Assembly: GCA_002317385.1 (NCBI GenBank)
Contig: DCJH01000044.1
Location: forward strand, 46,295-110,294
Reading direction: 5' to 3'
Source of the DNA: Prevotella sp. UBA1705
Lineage (GTDB): Bacteria > Bacteroidota > Bacteroidia > Bacteroidales > Bacteroidaceae
DNA: 64,000 nucleotides
Shown: positions 33,601 to 43,500 of the stretch, piece by piece
How positions within the stretch are numbered: the stretch's first letter is position 1
Layout: each line of letters starts with the position of its first letter
Made by a program: the position numbers and the translations under genes
The notes under the pieces: generated by a model
Databases searched by the model: none
Told to the model about the DNA's origin: nothing
What the model saw: the letters and a program-made list of their open reading frames with translations, nothing else

Positions 33601-33836
33601 GGCAACTGCACGTTGAATGTGGCTCCGGCTGTGCTTGCTGCCGGAATGTCCCAGCAGAGCGAGCGGCTGCCGTCTGTGCTGTGTTCGGTATTGACAGTGA
33701 ACGAGCCCTGGCTGGCGACCCACTGGTCGGACACAAGCCCGTCTTCGAAAGAGAAAGCCAAGGCTCCCGCGGCCATTACCTGGCGTGCAGAGAGCATCAG
33801 CAACAATAAAATCAGTTGAAAGGTTTTGTTGTTCAT
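30624..33836 (-). CDS. PL8 chondroitin sulfate/glycosaminoglycan lyase with T9SS-like C-terminal domain
   Basis: 1070 residues from the ATG at 33836, which gives a good signal peptide; an in-frame start at 33866 is less likely. An N-terminal beta-sandwich (Lyase_N: VGWRDCYRYYTQDF) is followed by the alpha/alpha barrel with the PL8 ABC-lyase residues: His434 and Tyr441 in SFHHLSHYNAY (spacing as in Proteus chondroitinase ABC) and Arg497 in LAGRHP, then NRLGRYLSHGA. It cleaves uronate-containing glycosaminoglycans by beta-elimination. The last ~75 residues (AKVEVYDVSGRLLSRYRL ... VVQVKVSTGNLQK) resemble a type A sorting domain of the type IX secretion system, pointing to export to the surface. 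Last gene of the PUL operon. Confidence 0.85.
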   Translation of the reverse strand: MNNKTFQLILLLLMLSARQVMAAGALAFSFEDGLVSDQWVASQGSFTVNTEHSTDGSRSLCWDIPAASTAGATFNVQLPAFNSLQSAVFFSLYNPQKSAGTLIVDFIDDMGKAKYTAKLALDFVGWRDCYRYYTQDFVSKSTGTIVQVKFTLNAPEGRDVKLYFDNINFKATTSMERQASDFQKFDCALIGYKRTGALSCHIVPIDLPTTTPTQGELDGLSKVRQSYPARRPKTPNTSQIDAARTYINSLNIVRNADGSVHGTTFPSSNADLTPAFLVYMLNNLEAIAYTSTVSSSDKTLFQNYLDHIIDQGILYKFPVLKTNDYSTVRTVLSALVDILPLCSDFQKQEMLNSLEWLSLYRMLYLSDQDLYDNQLVTSDYIYLMSPYLFYYACNQNDAVAVRELKALSRFYVNETNYHDGGWDILKIDGTSFHHLSHYNAYMYAYNPWIAAIKSLSGTPFRITPEAYARLKKGMLSLFIMSNKGGQANLLANSLAGRHPMTGLKNAVTQTSFENMVDIGGDIMGTGIDTELAAAYNYFFSTTKYPVQAGSFDGFYQFNYGPIGIYRHNNWVATMHAPTTKFWGAEIYSKQNRLGRYLSHGALEIMYDGDASASGLPQTDAGWDWNTIPGTTTVHYASWADLMPGRNTSSRFDQYTKTKDFAGALAWDDCGIFASDFDQIDSWGSQLFQPTNLEFKKSVFAFDGMLLSLGSGIRATGSYSLNNQLITATNLFQSINPTIQDNLSVDGQPMPAGSAAMSKPSGSACWMLTPEGTGYYVLNGNDAVVIANGVQEGPKADGSDVQSPTTAVAAKAYINHGVNPSAAKYSFLVVPATSQADMTTLASKINGSGGSLFTIKSQSDQFHAVTWNGGNTTGYTFFTAVSGIGFGQVESAASEMLLLQKTVNDHEMSLAVDNPNLYPVAVPGTYNWQSTPTYTSVVLRGSWQLKQAADGVDVTALDNDRTQVDFILSYGEPLYIDLVKTTTGIAKISSSKDISVSARQDSREVEVQFATPTTSPAKVEVYDVSGRLLSRYRLTLGVKSQRLKVGNIARSTVVQVKVSTGNLQKCVKLMM

Positions 33837-33873
33837 ATTTTTAGTTAGTGTTATTTCGTAAGGCAATTCTCAA

Positions 33874-36468
33874 TCATTCAAACAGCGTCTGGTCTTTTTC
33901 CACCTTCTTCAGGTCGTCGCGCTTCACGTTCTTGCCCTCTGACGATGACTGGACATCTGCTGAGACCCGGAGAGTCTCCACCGGAAGTTCGGATGAGATA
34001 TAGTTCATTCGGTCGGCGGGAGCTGTGGTCTTGATGACGATACTCCCCGATACGGGCGAGGCTACGCCACCCTTCACCAGTGAGGCCGTGACCTTGATGT
34101 CGCCCGCCTTGTTGGTGCTCTGCACCAGCATGGGCGCTTCGCCCCACTCCATCTTGCCCACATTGTCGGCCGTTGGCGACAGCAATCGTCCCTCTCCTTC
34201 TATCGAAAACCTGACGAGGCTGTTGTTCAGGCGCTTCACGTAGCCGTATTCATCGACCATTTTGGCCACCACGACCACCACATCGGAGCCGTCGGCCATG
34301 AGCGGCATGCCCAGATTGTCTTGCTCCAAGATGATTTTCGCTGGCCGTGCGGCACCCGAAACCACGTGGGTAGCCACCACTTTGCCATCGATAAGCCCCT
34401 CAGCCTTGAGATAAGCCTTATCGTGCTTACCCGCGCGAAGCAGAGATTTAAGCTTCATAAAGTCGAAAACGTGGGGGAAGACTATACTTGGATGAGGTAC
34501 GCCTTGGGGATTATGAGGTACCGTAAGCATCAGCGTGTCTTTGTCGTAAGCAATGAGCCTCACCTGCTCACAGTTGGTAAACACCGTCACATCCTGCGGA
34601 GAGAAAGGACTCATGACATGGGCTATATAGACCATAGGGCCCGACTCGGAGTTGGGATACTTCATCGACGGGTCGCGCTGCGACATGAACATATAGTAGG
34701 AAGTCTTGGGTTGGCGGAACGCATCCATGATGCCGCCATAGAAAGGATCGCAGTGATAGCCTCGCTGATGGTCGAACGAATGCCACAATGCACCACCGAT
34801 ATGCTGTCGAGGCTGGGCAAATATCTTCTTAATGTCTAACGGGAAGGAGAACGAATTGTCCTCATAGTGTTTGGCCTGAATGAGCATCGGCACCTCACCC
34901 CACTCGCGGGAAACCCTGCTCGTGGAGTTCTGCGCATTCCAATCGTCGGCATTGTCGCCCCACTCACGGGTGAAATAGCACTTCGTGGTATCCTTGCTGC
35001 CACCCTGTGGCACACCATAGTAGACCGAGAAATACTCTCTGCCGGCAGCAGCCTCCCTATCGTCGCAAGCCGTGTAGCAGCCTGGGTAGGGATATTCCTC
35101 ATAGACAATGTCGTTGGCACGCTTGGCAAAGTCCTTGGGATACTGTGTCTCATTGAGTATCGGCTCCCACATGAGCACCGAGGGATGGTTGCGATCGCGC
35201 CTCACCATATTCCTGATATCGCTGTAGATGAAGTTGGCAAACTCCGGTTTGCTGTTCCAAAACTGCCAGCCCGGCGTAGCCACGATGACCAAGAGTCCCA
35301 GTTGGTCGCAGGCATCCATGAAAGCCGGGTCCTGCGGATAGTGGGCGCAACGTATGACATCCATACCCGCATTCTTCAGCTTAAGAGCGTCACGATAGTG
35401 CAGACTGTTGGTCAAGGCAAAGCCCAACACCGCAAAATCCTGATGACGGTTGGCTCCAAGGAGTTTGTGATAAGGCTTTCCATTCAGGTAGAATCCATCG
35501 CGTCCACGCATCTCTATAGTCCTGATGCCTATCTTCTGAATATATCCATCCACGGACTTTCCCTTGGCGTCTTTGACAGATACCTGCAGGTCGTAGAGTG
35601 AAGGAGTCTCTAGAGTCCATAATTGTGGGTTGGGAACCTTTAAGACCGAGGTAATATCTGACTCTGTATCAACGGTTAAGCGATGAGTTTTCTTGGCCAT
35701 GAGCTTGCCTTGATAGTACAAAGCGAAGGTCACCTTGCCATGGAATGGAGCCGGCTTCTCATTTCTTACATTCAGTTTGAGATTGACATCGGCCTTGCGG
35801 TCGGACACATGGCTGTAAGAAACAAACAGGCCTCCACCGGCGGTCTTGTCCACCTGATTGGGGTCTGAGATATAGGTGTCATCGTGACCGATAAGCCAGC
35901 AATCGCGATAGATGCCGCCAAAATAGGCAAAATCGAGCAACGACTGAGGCTTGCCCGGAGGATAGGAGCCGTCGTCGGAGTTGTCGGCCCACACTGTCAA
36001 CACATTTTGCTTATCGGCAGAGACATATTTCGAGATGTCAACAATGACGGGCAGAAAGCCTCCGAAATGCGAGGTGAGCAGGTGTCCGTTAATCCATACT
36101 TTGCTTTTGCCCATGATTCCCTCAAAATGAAAGAACATTTTTTTCTTCATTTCTGCCTGAGAAAGCACAAAGTGCTTCCTATACCACACCTCACCTTGAT
36201 AGTTCTTTCCGCCGCTGGCCTCTACCGGAAGCAGTTCAATGCCGTTGGGCAGGTTCACCCTTGACCACTGACTGTCGTCATAGTCGGGTGCGAATGCTTC
36301 GCCTACCAAGGCTCCCTGGTAGAATCGCCAGCCACCATTCATGTTGATAGTGATACGGCCTGAGCCAGGGCTGTCATAGTAGCCCGCCTTCGAGAATGTA
36401 TAGTCGTTGGCGTGGAGCGACAGGAAAAAAAGGACAGAAAGTACAAGAATCAGATGTAGTCTTTTCAT
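33874..36468 (-). CDS. GH2 family glycoside hydrolase
   Basis: 864 residues from the ATG at 36468, chosen because a signal peptide starts there (KRLHLILVLSVLFFLSL); the longer frame from 36507 lacks sense. N-terminal sugar-binding jelly roll (WYRKHFVLS, FEGIMGKSKVWINGH), an Ig-like domain, then a TIM barrel with acid/base Glu440 after Asn439 (PILNETQ) and probable nucleophile Glu502 (FTREWGD). In this locus it probably acts on products from glycosaminoglycan breakdown as a beta-glucuronidase or beta-galactosidase; the sugar specificity cannot be read from the sequence. Extra C-terminal beta domains follow the barrel. Confidence 0.88.
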   Translation of the reverse strand: MKRLHLILVLSVLFFLSLHANDYTFSKAGYYDSPGSGRITINMNGGWRFYQGALVGEAFAPDYDDSQWSRVNLPNGIELLPVEASGGKNYQGEVWYRKHFVLSQAEMKKKMFFHFEGIMGKSKVWINGHLLTSHFGGFLPVIVDISKYVSADKQNVLTVWADNSDDGSYPPGKPQSLLDFAYFGGIYRDCWLIGHDDTYISDPNQVDKTAGGGLFVSYSHVSDRKADVNLKLNVRNEKPAPFHGKVTFALYYQGKLMAKKTHRLTVDTESDITSVLKVPNPQLWTLETPSLYDLQVSVKDAKGKSVDGYIQKIGIRTIEMRGRDGFYLNGKPYHKLLGANRHQDFAVLGFALTNSLHYRDALKLKNAGMDVIRCAHYPQDPAFMDACDQLGLLVIVATPGWQFWNSKPEFANFIYSDIRNMVRRDRNHPSVLMWEPILNETQYPKDFAKRANDIVYEEYPYPGCYTACDDREAAAGREYFSVYYGVPQGGSKDTTKCYFTREWGDNADDWNAQNSTSRVSREWGEVPMLIQAKHYEDNSFSFPLDIKKIFAQPRQHIGGALWHSFDHQRGYHCDPFYGGIMDAFRQPKTSYYMFMSQRDPSMKYPNSESGPMVYIAHVMSPFSPQDVTVFTNCEQVRLIAYDKDTLMLTVPHNPQGVPHPSIVFPHVFDFMKLKSLLRAGKHDKAYLKAEGLIDGKVVATHVVSGAARPAKIILEQDNLGMPLMADGSDVVVVVAKMVDEYGYVKRLNNSLVRFSIEGEGRLLSPTADNVGKMEWGEAPMLVQSTNKAGDIKVTASLVKGGVASPVSGSIVIKTTAPADRMNYISSELPVETLRVSADVQSSSEGKNVKRDDLKKVEKDQTLFE

Positions 36469-36519
36469 TGTTTTGGGGGTTGGATTAGGGGTTAGGGGTG
36501 ACCTCATTATGAGGTTATC

Positions 36520-37785
36520 CTATTGCAGGCGCACGATGAGGGGTGTTTGCTTGGCAGCGAGAAACTCCTTCACGAGCTCGTGCCAGATGGTGGCGTTGCG
36601 AACGCCGTTGCCGGTCCATCCTGCTCCGAAATAGTAGGTGTACCTTTGCTTGGGCGAAATGGTCGTGATGCCCACGGCATGGCCCATGATGTCTCGGTCG
36701 TCACGATTGAATTTCAACACACGAGTGGTATCAACACCCTGAGGATAAATTGTGGCGACATAAATCTGGAAGCCGTGTTTCTCTGGACTATCCGTGGGGT
36801 CGGCGTACTCCACAAAGTTCTCTCCCAGATGAATATTGGAGGAAATGCCCTTGTGGAGCACCACTCCGGAACAGAGTTTCTGCGTCTTCTGGAGATGCTC
36901 ATACCACACCGTGATCTGATTGAAGTAGCTTCCCTTGTCAAGACGGATGAGCCGATGCTCCCTCACGCCGCGCTGTCCATCGATGGTTGTGGGCGTATAG
37001 ACAAACTCTGCAGTGAATCTCAGTGGACCGTTGTCCATCACCTTGTAGGTCTGATAGCAATAGGGCATGACAATACTATCACCCAACATGATGGCCGGTG
37101 TGCCGCAACCCAATGTTGGGCCCACGTTATAACAATCGAGCCCATTGCCATGGTCGAGGTGAAGAGAGTTCTCGCGCTTCACCGAGTCGGCCTCTGCCGT
37201 GAGGCCCTTAGCCCTCAACTCCTTCTCCAGATGGTTGGCCTGGTCTACCTTTTCATAGCGATCGGCCACTACAAGCTGGGGTACTGACTTCAGCCAGACA
37301 TCGAATCCAAAGGCTTTCTCACCAGTTTTCTGTAAGGCAGGTCCATAAGCGCGGTATGCTGTGAGGTCGTTTTCCCAGGTGAAATCGTCCACACGCCATG
37401 CATACAACCGTCCATCTACAGAACTGTTGGCCGTTTGTGCCTGTCCTGGCATGATGTGGAAAGTGGTAGTGCAGTTGGGAAAAACCGATGCTTCTACCAG
37501 AAGCAGACTGTCGGAAGTGAGCTGGAAGGCAACCTGCTGGCCATAAGCATTACGCACGATAACGGGAGAAAGATATTTCAAACCGAGTCTGTCGTAAACC
37601 TCCTTGGCCTTGATGCTTACCACTTCACGCCGTTGAACAGCGGTGGGATTGGTCACCATGAGACTGATTTCATGGGCCATAGCCTCCACTCCACTGAGTC
37701 CTAACCCTCCCAACAGCATGACTTTGCAAGCCATAGAAGACCAATTATTTTTTTTGAATAATGCTTTTTCCATAATATATATCAT
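36520..37785 (-). CDS. DUF4861 family protein of the PUL
   Basis: 421 residues; an in-frame ATG at 37773 is an equally good start. An N-terminal hydrophobic leader (VMLLGGLGLSGVEAMA) is followed by a long beta-rich domain. VSIKAKEVYDRLGL, then GRLYAWRVDDFTWENDLTAYRAYGP, HLDHGNGLDCYNVGPTLGCG and IWYE-type segments (TVWYEHLQKT) fit DUF4861, a family found mainly in PULs for uronic-acid glycans. Conserved aromatic, His and Asp clusters suggest an enzyme, but its reaction is not known to me. It lies between the sulfatase and GH2 genes in the operon. Confidence 0.8.
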   Translation of the reverse strand: MIYIMEKALFKKNNWSSMACKVMLLGGLGLSGVEAMAHEISLMVTNPTAVQRREVVSIKAKEVYDRLGLKYLSPVIVRNAYGQQVAFQLTSDSLLLVEASVFPNCTTTFHIMPGQAQTANSSVDGRLYAWRVDDFTWENDLTAYRAYGPALQKTGEKAFGFDVWLKSVPQLVVADRYEKVDQANHLEKELRAKGLTAEADSVKRENSLHLDHGNGLDCYNVGPTLGCGTPAIMLGDSIVMPYCYQTYKVMDNGPLRFTAEFVYTPTTIDGQRGVREHRLIRLDKGSYFNQITVWYEHLQKTQKLCSGVVLHKGISSNIHLGENFVEYADPTDSPEKHGFQIYVATIYPQGVDTTRVLKFNRDDRDIMGHAVGITTISPKQRYTYYFGAGWTGNGVRNATIWHELVKEFLAAKQTPLIVRLQ

Positions 37786-37863
37786 ATTGACGAAGTTGCT
37801 TGCCTACTATGTTCTGACAGCATATCGATGTTTCCACTGCATTTCCGTGAAGGAACGCATGGC

Positions 37864-39396
37864 TTAGTAGGCCATCAGTTCCTTTAAAGTCTTATTCTTA
37901 AACCAAGGGTCTTCTATCTCGCGCAGCATCTTGCCCATCTTGCGGCACAGGCGACGGTATTCGGCCTTACGGCTCTCCACCGGAATATTGTGCTGCTGAT
38001 AAGGGTCTGTCCAGTCGTCGAAGAACAGCGTCTTGACCAGTTTTCCCTTCCGATTGATGTAGAGGGCCAGTGTATAGTGGGAAGTCTTGATGCCTCGAGA
38101 AGACGGGAAATAGTCTTGCACGATGCCGTCGGCCGACTTATTGCCATCCATATTCTGGATATACAGGGCTGCATCGGGTCTGCGCACCCGAGCCTTGGCG
38201 TTCTCGAACAGGGCCGAATAGTCGTGGCCTTGAACCGAGGCAGGGATGCCTTTCTTCAGTCCGGCCATACCCAGCACGGTAGGCATGATGTCGGGCGACG
38301 AGAGCATGAGGGAGTCAACCCTCGGCGTAATCTTCCCGGGATAGCGCACCATGAACGGAATATTCATAGCTTCAGTGTAGGGCGAGTTCTTCGGATCGTC
38401 CACGCCCTGACTGCACATGGTCTCTCCATGATCGGAGGCAAACACCACGATGGTGTTGTCTTCGAGTCCCATCTCCTTGAGTGCATCGAGTATCTGACCG
38501 AAAGCACGGTCCACACCCGTTACCGAAGCGAAGTAGAATGCAGCCGACCGGGCCTTATCCATCGTGCGATTGGCATTGTCGCGCACCAGAAGACTATCTA
38601 TGGATCTATCCTTATATATATTGTAGTCCTCCTCCATGCAATCGTTGAGCGAACGGTAAGGACTGTGGGGCGGATTCATGGCTACCATAAGAAAGAACGG
38701 TCGCTTGGCATCTCTCACCTGATGGACATTGCGGATATAGTCGGCAGCCACCTGTGCCTCATAGAGCGGAGACCACTCGTGGGGCTCATGCTTCTGTCCG
38801 GCTGTGTCCCAATAGTGCGGATTCTTATGTTCATCGAAGGTGCCGTAAGAATACCAGTAGTTGAATCCGTGGCGTCGTTCCGCCGGAGTGTAGGCATCCC
38901 ACACAGGATTGGTGTTTTCCACATAGTGACCTGGATTGGCGGGATCATTCTTCTCTGGACGATCGGCATGCAGTTTCCCGATGTAGCCGCAATCATATCC
39001 TGCCTGACGGAACACATCGCCTATGCAGGTTGTCTCAGGTCGGATGTAGCTGAAGGGGCGCAGGTTGTTGCAGTTGAGCGATACTCCACTCTTATTGGGA
39101 TACATGCCCGTGAGCAGACTTCCACGGTGGGGACTGCTCAACGGGAAGTTGCTCTGGGCCGATGTGAGCACGATAGATTCGCGGGCAAACTGGTCCAGAT
39201 GGGGCGTGACAGTGGGGTCGCCCTTGAATTTCACTTGCTCTGCATAGCCAGGAGCACTCCATATCCCCAAGGCGCAGTTGCGAAACTGGTCGGGAAATAC
39301 ATAGACCACGTTGGGTTGGGTTGTTGGCCCACCAGCAGCAAAGAGCATCTGGGGAGCCAACGACAGGGTATTGATTAATAAGTTGGTTCTTTTCAT
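37864..39396 (-). CDS. Type I sulfatase, serine-type, of the GAG locus
   Basis: 510 residues with a signal peptide. The sulfatase motif S-x-P-x-R is Ser87-Ser88-Pro89-His90-Arg91 (PLSSPHRGSLLTG). The serine would be converted to formylglycine by an anaerobic maturase (anSME), which is not encoded in the window. Metal-binding residues are seen at VYVFPDQ (Asp36) and IVVFASDHGE. The N-terminus resembles sulfatases that remove O-sulfate from GalNAc or uronic acid in chondroitin/dermatan loci, but the position cannot be fixed. The start overlaps the GH88 stop by 4 bases (ATGA). Confidence 0.88.
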   Translation of the reverse strand: MKRTNLLINTLSLAPQMLFAAGGPTTQPNVVYVFPDQFRNCALGIWSAPGYAEQVKFKGDPTVTPHLDQFARESIVLTSAQSNFPLSSPHRGSLLTGMYPNKSGVSLNCNNLRPFSYIRPETTCIGDVFRQAGYDCGYIGKLHADRPEKNDPANPGHYVENTNPVWDAYTPAERRHGFNYWYSYGTFDEHKNPHYWDTAGQKHEPHEWSPLYEAQVAADYIRNVHQVRDAKRPFFLMVAMNPPHSPYRSLNDCMEEDYNIYKDRSIDSLLVRDNANRTMDKARSAAFYFASVTGVDRAFGQILDALKEMGLEDNTIVVFASDHGETMCSQGVDDPKNSPYTEAMNIPFMVRYPGKITPRVDSLMLSSPDIMPTVLGMAGLKKGIPASVQGHDYSALFENAKARVRRPDAALYIQNMDGNKSADGIVQDYFPSSRGIKTSHYTLALYINRKGKLVKTLFFDDWTDPYQQHNIPVESRKAEYRRLCRKMGKMLREIEDPWFKNKTLKELMAY

Positions 39397-40586
39397 TTTC
39401 TTCTATATAATGCTTCCAAGAAATAATAATCCGCATAATTTAACGGAACATCTATCTCATTGTTGTGTGGAATACTACCTACTGAGTGCATCAGCAGGAA
39501 GCAACCGTTCTTGCCCAACGGCGCACGATAGTCGGGCGAAGACAGCGAAAGCATGATTCTGTCGGCCAATTTGGCATAGCCATTGTCTGGAAGATACTCG
39601 TTCATCTCATACAACGCTGAGGCCAGACACGAGGCGGCTGAGGCATCGCGATACTCATTGGGGATATTGGGAGCATTGAAATCCCAATAGGGCACGAGGT
39701 CATCGGGTAGAGTCTTGCTCTGCATGATATAGTTCAGGGTTCTCACAGCCTGATCGAGATAGCGTCTGTCGTGGGTAAACCGGTAGCAAACAGTATAGCC
39801 ATAGACTGCCCAAGACTGTCCGCGGGCCCATCCGCTTTCATCGGCATAGCCCTGTGCGGTCTGCTGATGAAGCACGTCTCCGGTCTCTGGGTCATAGTCT
39901 ACTACATGATAACAGCTGCCATCCATGCGGAAATGATGCTCCATGGTGGTGTTGGCATGGGCCACGGCAATCTTCCAATAAGTGGAGTCGCCACTCAGAC
40001 GAGTAGCCTCAAAGAGGAGTTCAAGGTTCATCATGTTGTCGATAATCACCGGACACTTCCAGCCGCGCTGCGACTGCCAGCCTTTGTCCACATTCCATGA
40101 CTGGATGACACCAGCCTTTTTGCGGAAGCGGGTGCTGAGCGATTTGGCCGTCTGGATGATGACCTTCTTACTGTTTTTGTCAGGGTTGAGGCGATATCCA
40201 TTGAGATAACTGCAACCCATGATGAACCCCACGTCGTGGTGCCAGGTGAGATACTGGATGGAATCAAGCATGAGGGTGTACTTCTTGGCTTGGGTCATCC
40301 ATTTCTTGTCGCCCGTGAGACGATAGAGATACCACAGACTTCCTGCAAAGAAGCCAGAGCACCAGTCGTCGGTGGGGATATAAACCACCCTGCCCATCTT
40401 ATCCATGGTCTTAGGAATGCGGAGCTTGCCGACAGTCTCAATCTGGTCGAGCATTAGAGAATACTGGCGCGAAGAGTATGCCACGTCCTCGCTGAACACG
40501 TTATCTGCGGACTTCGATTCCGCCAATCCATAGGTTGGGATGATCAAGGCAATCCCCAAAGAGCAAATAAATTTCTTAAATATCAT
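39393..40586 (-). CDS. GH88 unsaturated glucuronyl hydrolase
   Basis: 397 residues, the usual size, with a signal peptide (KKFICSLGIALIIPTYGLA). The catalytic residues of the (alpha/alpha)6 barrel are visible: Asp118 in HHDVGF and Asp183 in DNMMN, matching Asp88 and Asp149 of the Bacillus enzyme. It removes the 4,5-unsaturated uronic acid from disaccharides made by the PL8 lyases, acting in the periplasm. One base separates it from the PL8 stop; it overlaps the sulfatase start. Confidence 0.93.
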   Translation of the reverse strand: MIFKKFICSLGIALIIPTYGLAESKSADNVFSEDVAYSSRQYSLMLDQIETVGKLRIPKTMDKMGRVVYIPTDDWCSGFFAGSLWYLYRLTGDKKWMTQAKKYTLMLDSIQYLTWHHDVGFIMGCSYLNGYRLNPDKNSKKVIIQTAKSLSTRFRKKAGVIQSWNVDKGWQSQRGWKCPVIIDNMMNLELLFEATRLSGDSTYWKIAVAHANTTMEHHFRMDGSCYHVVDYDPETGDVLHQQTAQGYADESGWARGQSWAVYGYTVCYRFTHDRRYLDQAVRTLNYIMQSKTLPDDLVPYWDFNAPNIPNEYRDASAASCLASALYEMNEYLPDNGYAKLADRIMLSLSSPDYRAPLGKNGCFLLMHSVGSIPHNNEIDVPLNYADYYFLEALYRRK

Positions 40587-40587
40587 G

Positions 40588-43500
40588 TTAAAGCTTGTTT
40601 AGTTCGATGTTGTAACTCAATCCATCTTTGCAGATGACCTGTATGGTTGTGGTCTTGTTGGTCTGCTCAATCAGTTTGATATTGGCACTCTGATTGAACT
40701 CCCACTTGCCGAGCAGCGTCACCGTTACGGGGATTTCCAAGCTGGAATCCTTGATCCACGGACGACCGTAGATACTGCGTTCCACCCGTTTGCCATCCTT
40801 GTAGGCGTCGTCGCTCGGCCCACGATAGAGAGCTAAATCAGGTTGTGCCACGGTGAGTACCATCTTGTCGGCCCCAAGCTGGCGCACCATGGCCAGACAA
40901 GTGGTATCGGTTTTGAGCAGCGGACCACCGGGAAGGATGGATTGTGGCTTCTCAAAGATGACGTAAGACAGTGATTTGGTAGCCTCCGAACGCACGATAT
41001 GTGCATTCCGATTGTTCTCTATCACGGTGTATGACGGTGCGGTAGCAAATACCGAGAGCTTCTCCTGGGTAGTCTGCGGGAGCACGGCATACTCGTAGGA
41101 TGCACCTTGCGGAGCCTTGCCGTGGTCGATGATGAGCGAGGCCCACATCCCCTCGTTGGGTACGTCGGTATCATTGTTGCGCGACTCCTGGCGCACCAAC
41201 CCCGTGAATACGGTCTTCTTCGGAGTGTAATAGCCAGTGCCCATTGGGTCGAGCCATACTTTACCATTACTTTGATAGTTCTTCCAATAATTTTGACTCT
41301 GCTCATCTGGAGCAGCCATCTGGAAGACAGTGGTCTCCGTATTGTTCTTGGTGTCGTTGTCTTCAATATCGCTTCCCAGACAAACAATCACGTCATCAAA
41401 GAAATGATACGACTTGCGGGCACGGAAAGAACCGTTATATTTGTCGTGCTCGTGGAGTTTCACACCGAAGTTTCCGTTAGAACCCAACTGAGAAAGTCCG
41501 CCGGCAAATGCCTCGTCGGAGTAGAGCATCTCCTCCACTCCGGAAGAAATGTCCACATTTCTAATCTTAGCCTTGAGGTCGGCAAGCGGGAGGTGGATGG
41601 AAGTAGCACCGGGAATTCGATTCCAATCGAACCCATCCATCTGCCAACCACTGGTCTTCTGTGTCACTTCCCTGCCCTTCGGGGCTGTGAGAATCTGCAT
41701 ACTGCCATAGCCCAGATAGCGTCCATACTGGTTTTCGCCCACGTAATGCTCACTATCCCACAGGTAGCGGCTATGACCACGGACTACTGCCGACCAGTTG
41801 TTGCGGCGCTGAACCGATACACAGGCATAGCCCAACGCCATATTACCTTGTGGATCTGACTCCGGCTGCACGCCTTTAGTGGTGAAATCCATGAACACTT
41901 TCTTATCGTAAGTAGATTTAGGATTCTTCACCAATCGCAGGTACACAGAGGCCATATCCTCGTCGAAACCCTTTTCTCCATCAGGCGTTCCGGCCATGGC
42001 TATATAGGCATAGTGAACCGGAGTGAGGCGCCCCTTACCATCGGGATGACGCCCCGACATGGAAAGCGGGAAGTGAGTGGTGTTGCAATAGAATCGCATG
42101 GCCAGCAAAGAATTCTTCACAGTCTGATGGGCCAGCTCTCCAACGGCAAACTGTGTCTGGCTCAAGACGTAGATCATCTGTGTTGCACCGTTCAGTCCGC
42201 CTATGGCATAAGCCGGGTAATTGTTACAATGATGATAGGCTGAACCATCTATCTTGAAGGAGTCCATCAGTCCGGGAGCGGGACGGCAGCCCCAATCTAA
42301 CCATCGAGAGCATGAGCGGATGTAACGAATCTTCTCTGGAGAGTCATCCATCAGCAGGATACTGGCCATACATCCGAGGGAGGCAGTGTTGAAAGTATCC
42401 ATATCCATACCATTCACCAAGGGCTTCACATAGAGCTGATTCACTTGGGAATACCAAGCCATCGTAGCTTCGGCTTCCGACAACTTGCCGGCTTCCTTCA
42501 GCACATCCTTCATGAGGAAATAAGCAATATACATGCTTCTAAGGCTGTAGCCATAGTGATGAATGTTTCCCCAGCATGACCCGTAGGTAACTCCTTGGTC
42601 TGTAATGTGGTCGTACATCAGGAGAAACATGTTCTTCAACTCGTTCATCTCCTCCACGTTGGCTGCATTATTATAGCCAATGGCTATCTTCTGCATGAGC
42701 ATGAAATAGTCGTTCATCTCAAAACCGGTACGCGTAAGGATTTCCTTATCCCATTTGGGGAGCATGCGTTCGTAGGCTTCCGCATGGCGTACAAACCAGA
42801 TAGGCACACCCGTCACCTGCCCGTTCTTCTCCTTAATCTTATAAGTCTTGAATTTGGCACGCATCTCATCCATCTGCTTGGCATAGAGCTTGGCTGGAGT
42901 ATAGATCAGCGAGCGGAAGCGGTTTTCCATGATTTTGCTTTCCTTGCGCTCTTGCTCGGTTACAGGTTGGAGCGACAGGTCTGACTTTACCCTTGAGTTT
43001 TTCAGAATCTGAAGCCAGTCGTTCTTGGTGTTTTTGTTCACAAAGGGAAGCTGTTCGTCGGCTGTCTGATAGCGCGGATCCACTTTGATGGCGGTAATCA
43101 GGTGATCGATATATAGCTGACCTTTGGTCTGCGGAGCCAGGATGCGTATCTCGTTCATCCCCTCGACGGGCGTACCCTCCATGTCGCGCTCATAGCAAAC
43201 CCATGCGCCACGCCATCCCTTGAAATTGATATTCATCGGAAATGAGGTACATACCTTGCCATCTTTGCAAAACTGAAAGGTGATAGACTTGCCGGCCAAA
43301 GGCTTTTCGTTGTACACCCAGACGATGAAAGCAGAGAGATAGTTGTCTCTTCCGCCCTTCACACGAGGCTCAAACTGCAGGTCTTTCTTGAGAGACAGCA
43401 CGCCACCCGACTGGAAATCCCACTCCAACGACTTAGCACCATTCTTATAATGGGTACCAGAAAGAGAAACCTTCGAGTTCTCAGCCTTGATGAACTGCAG

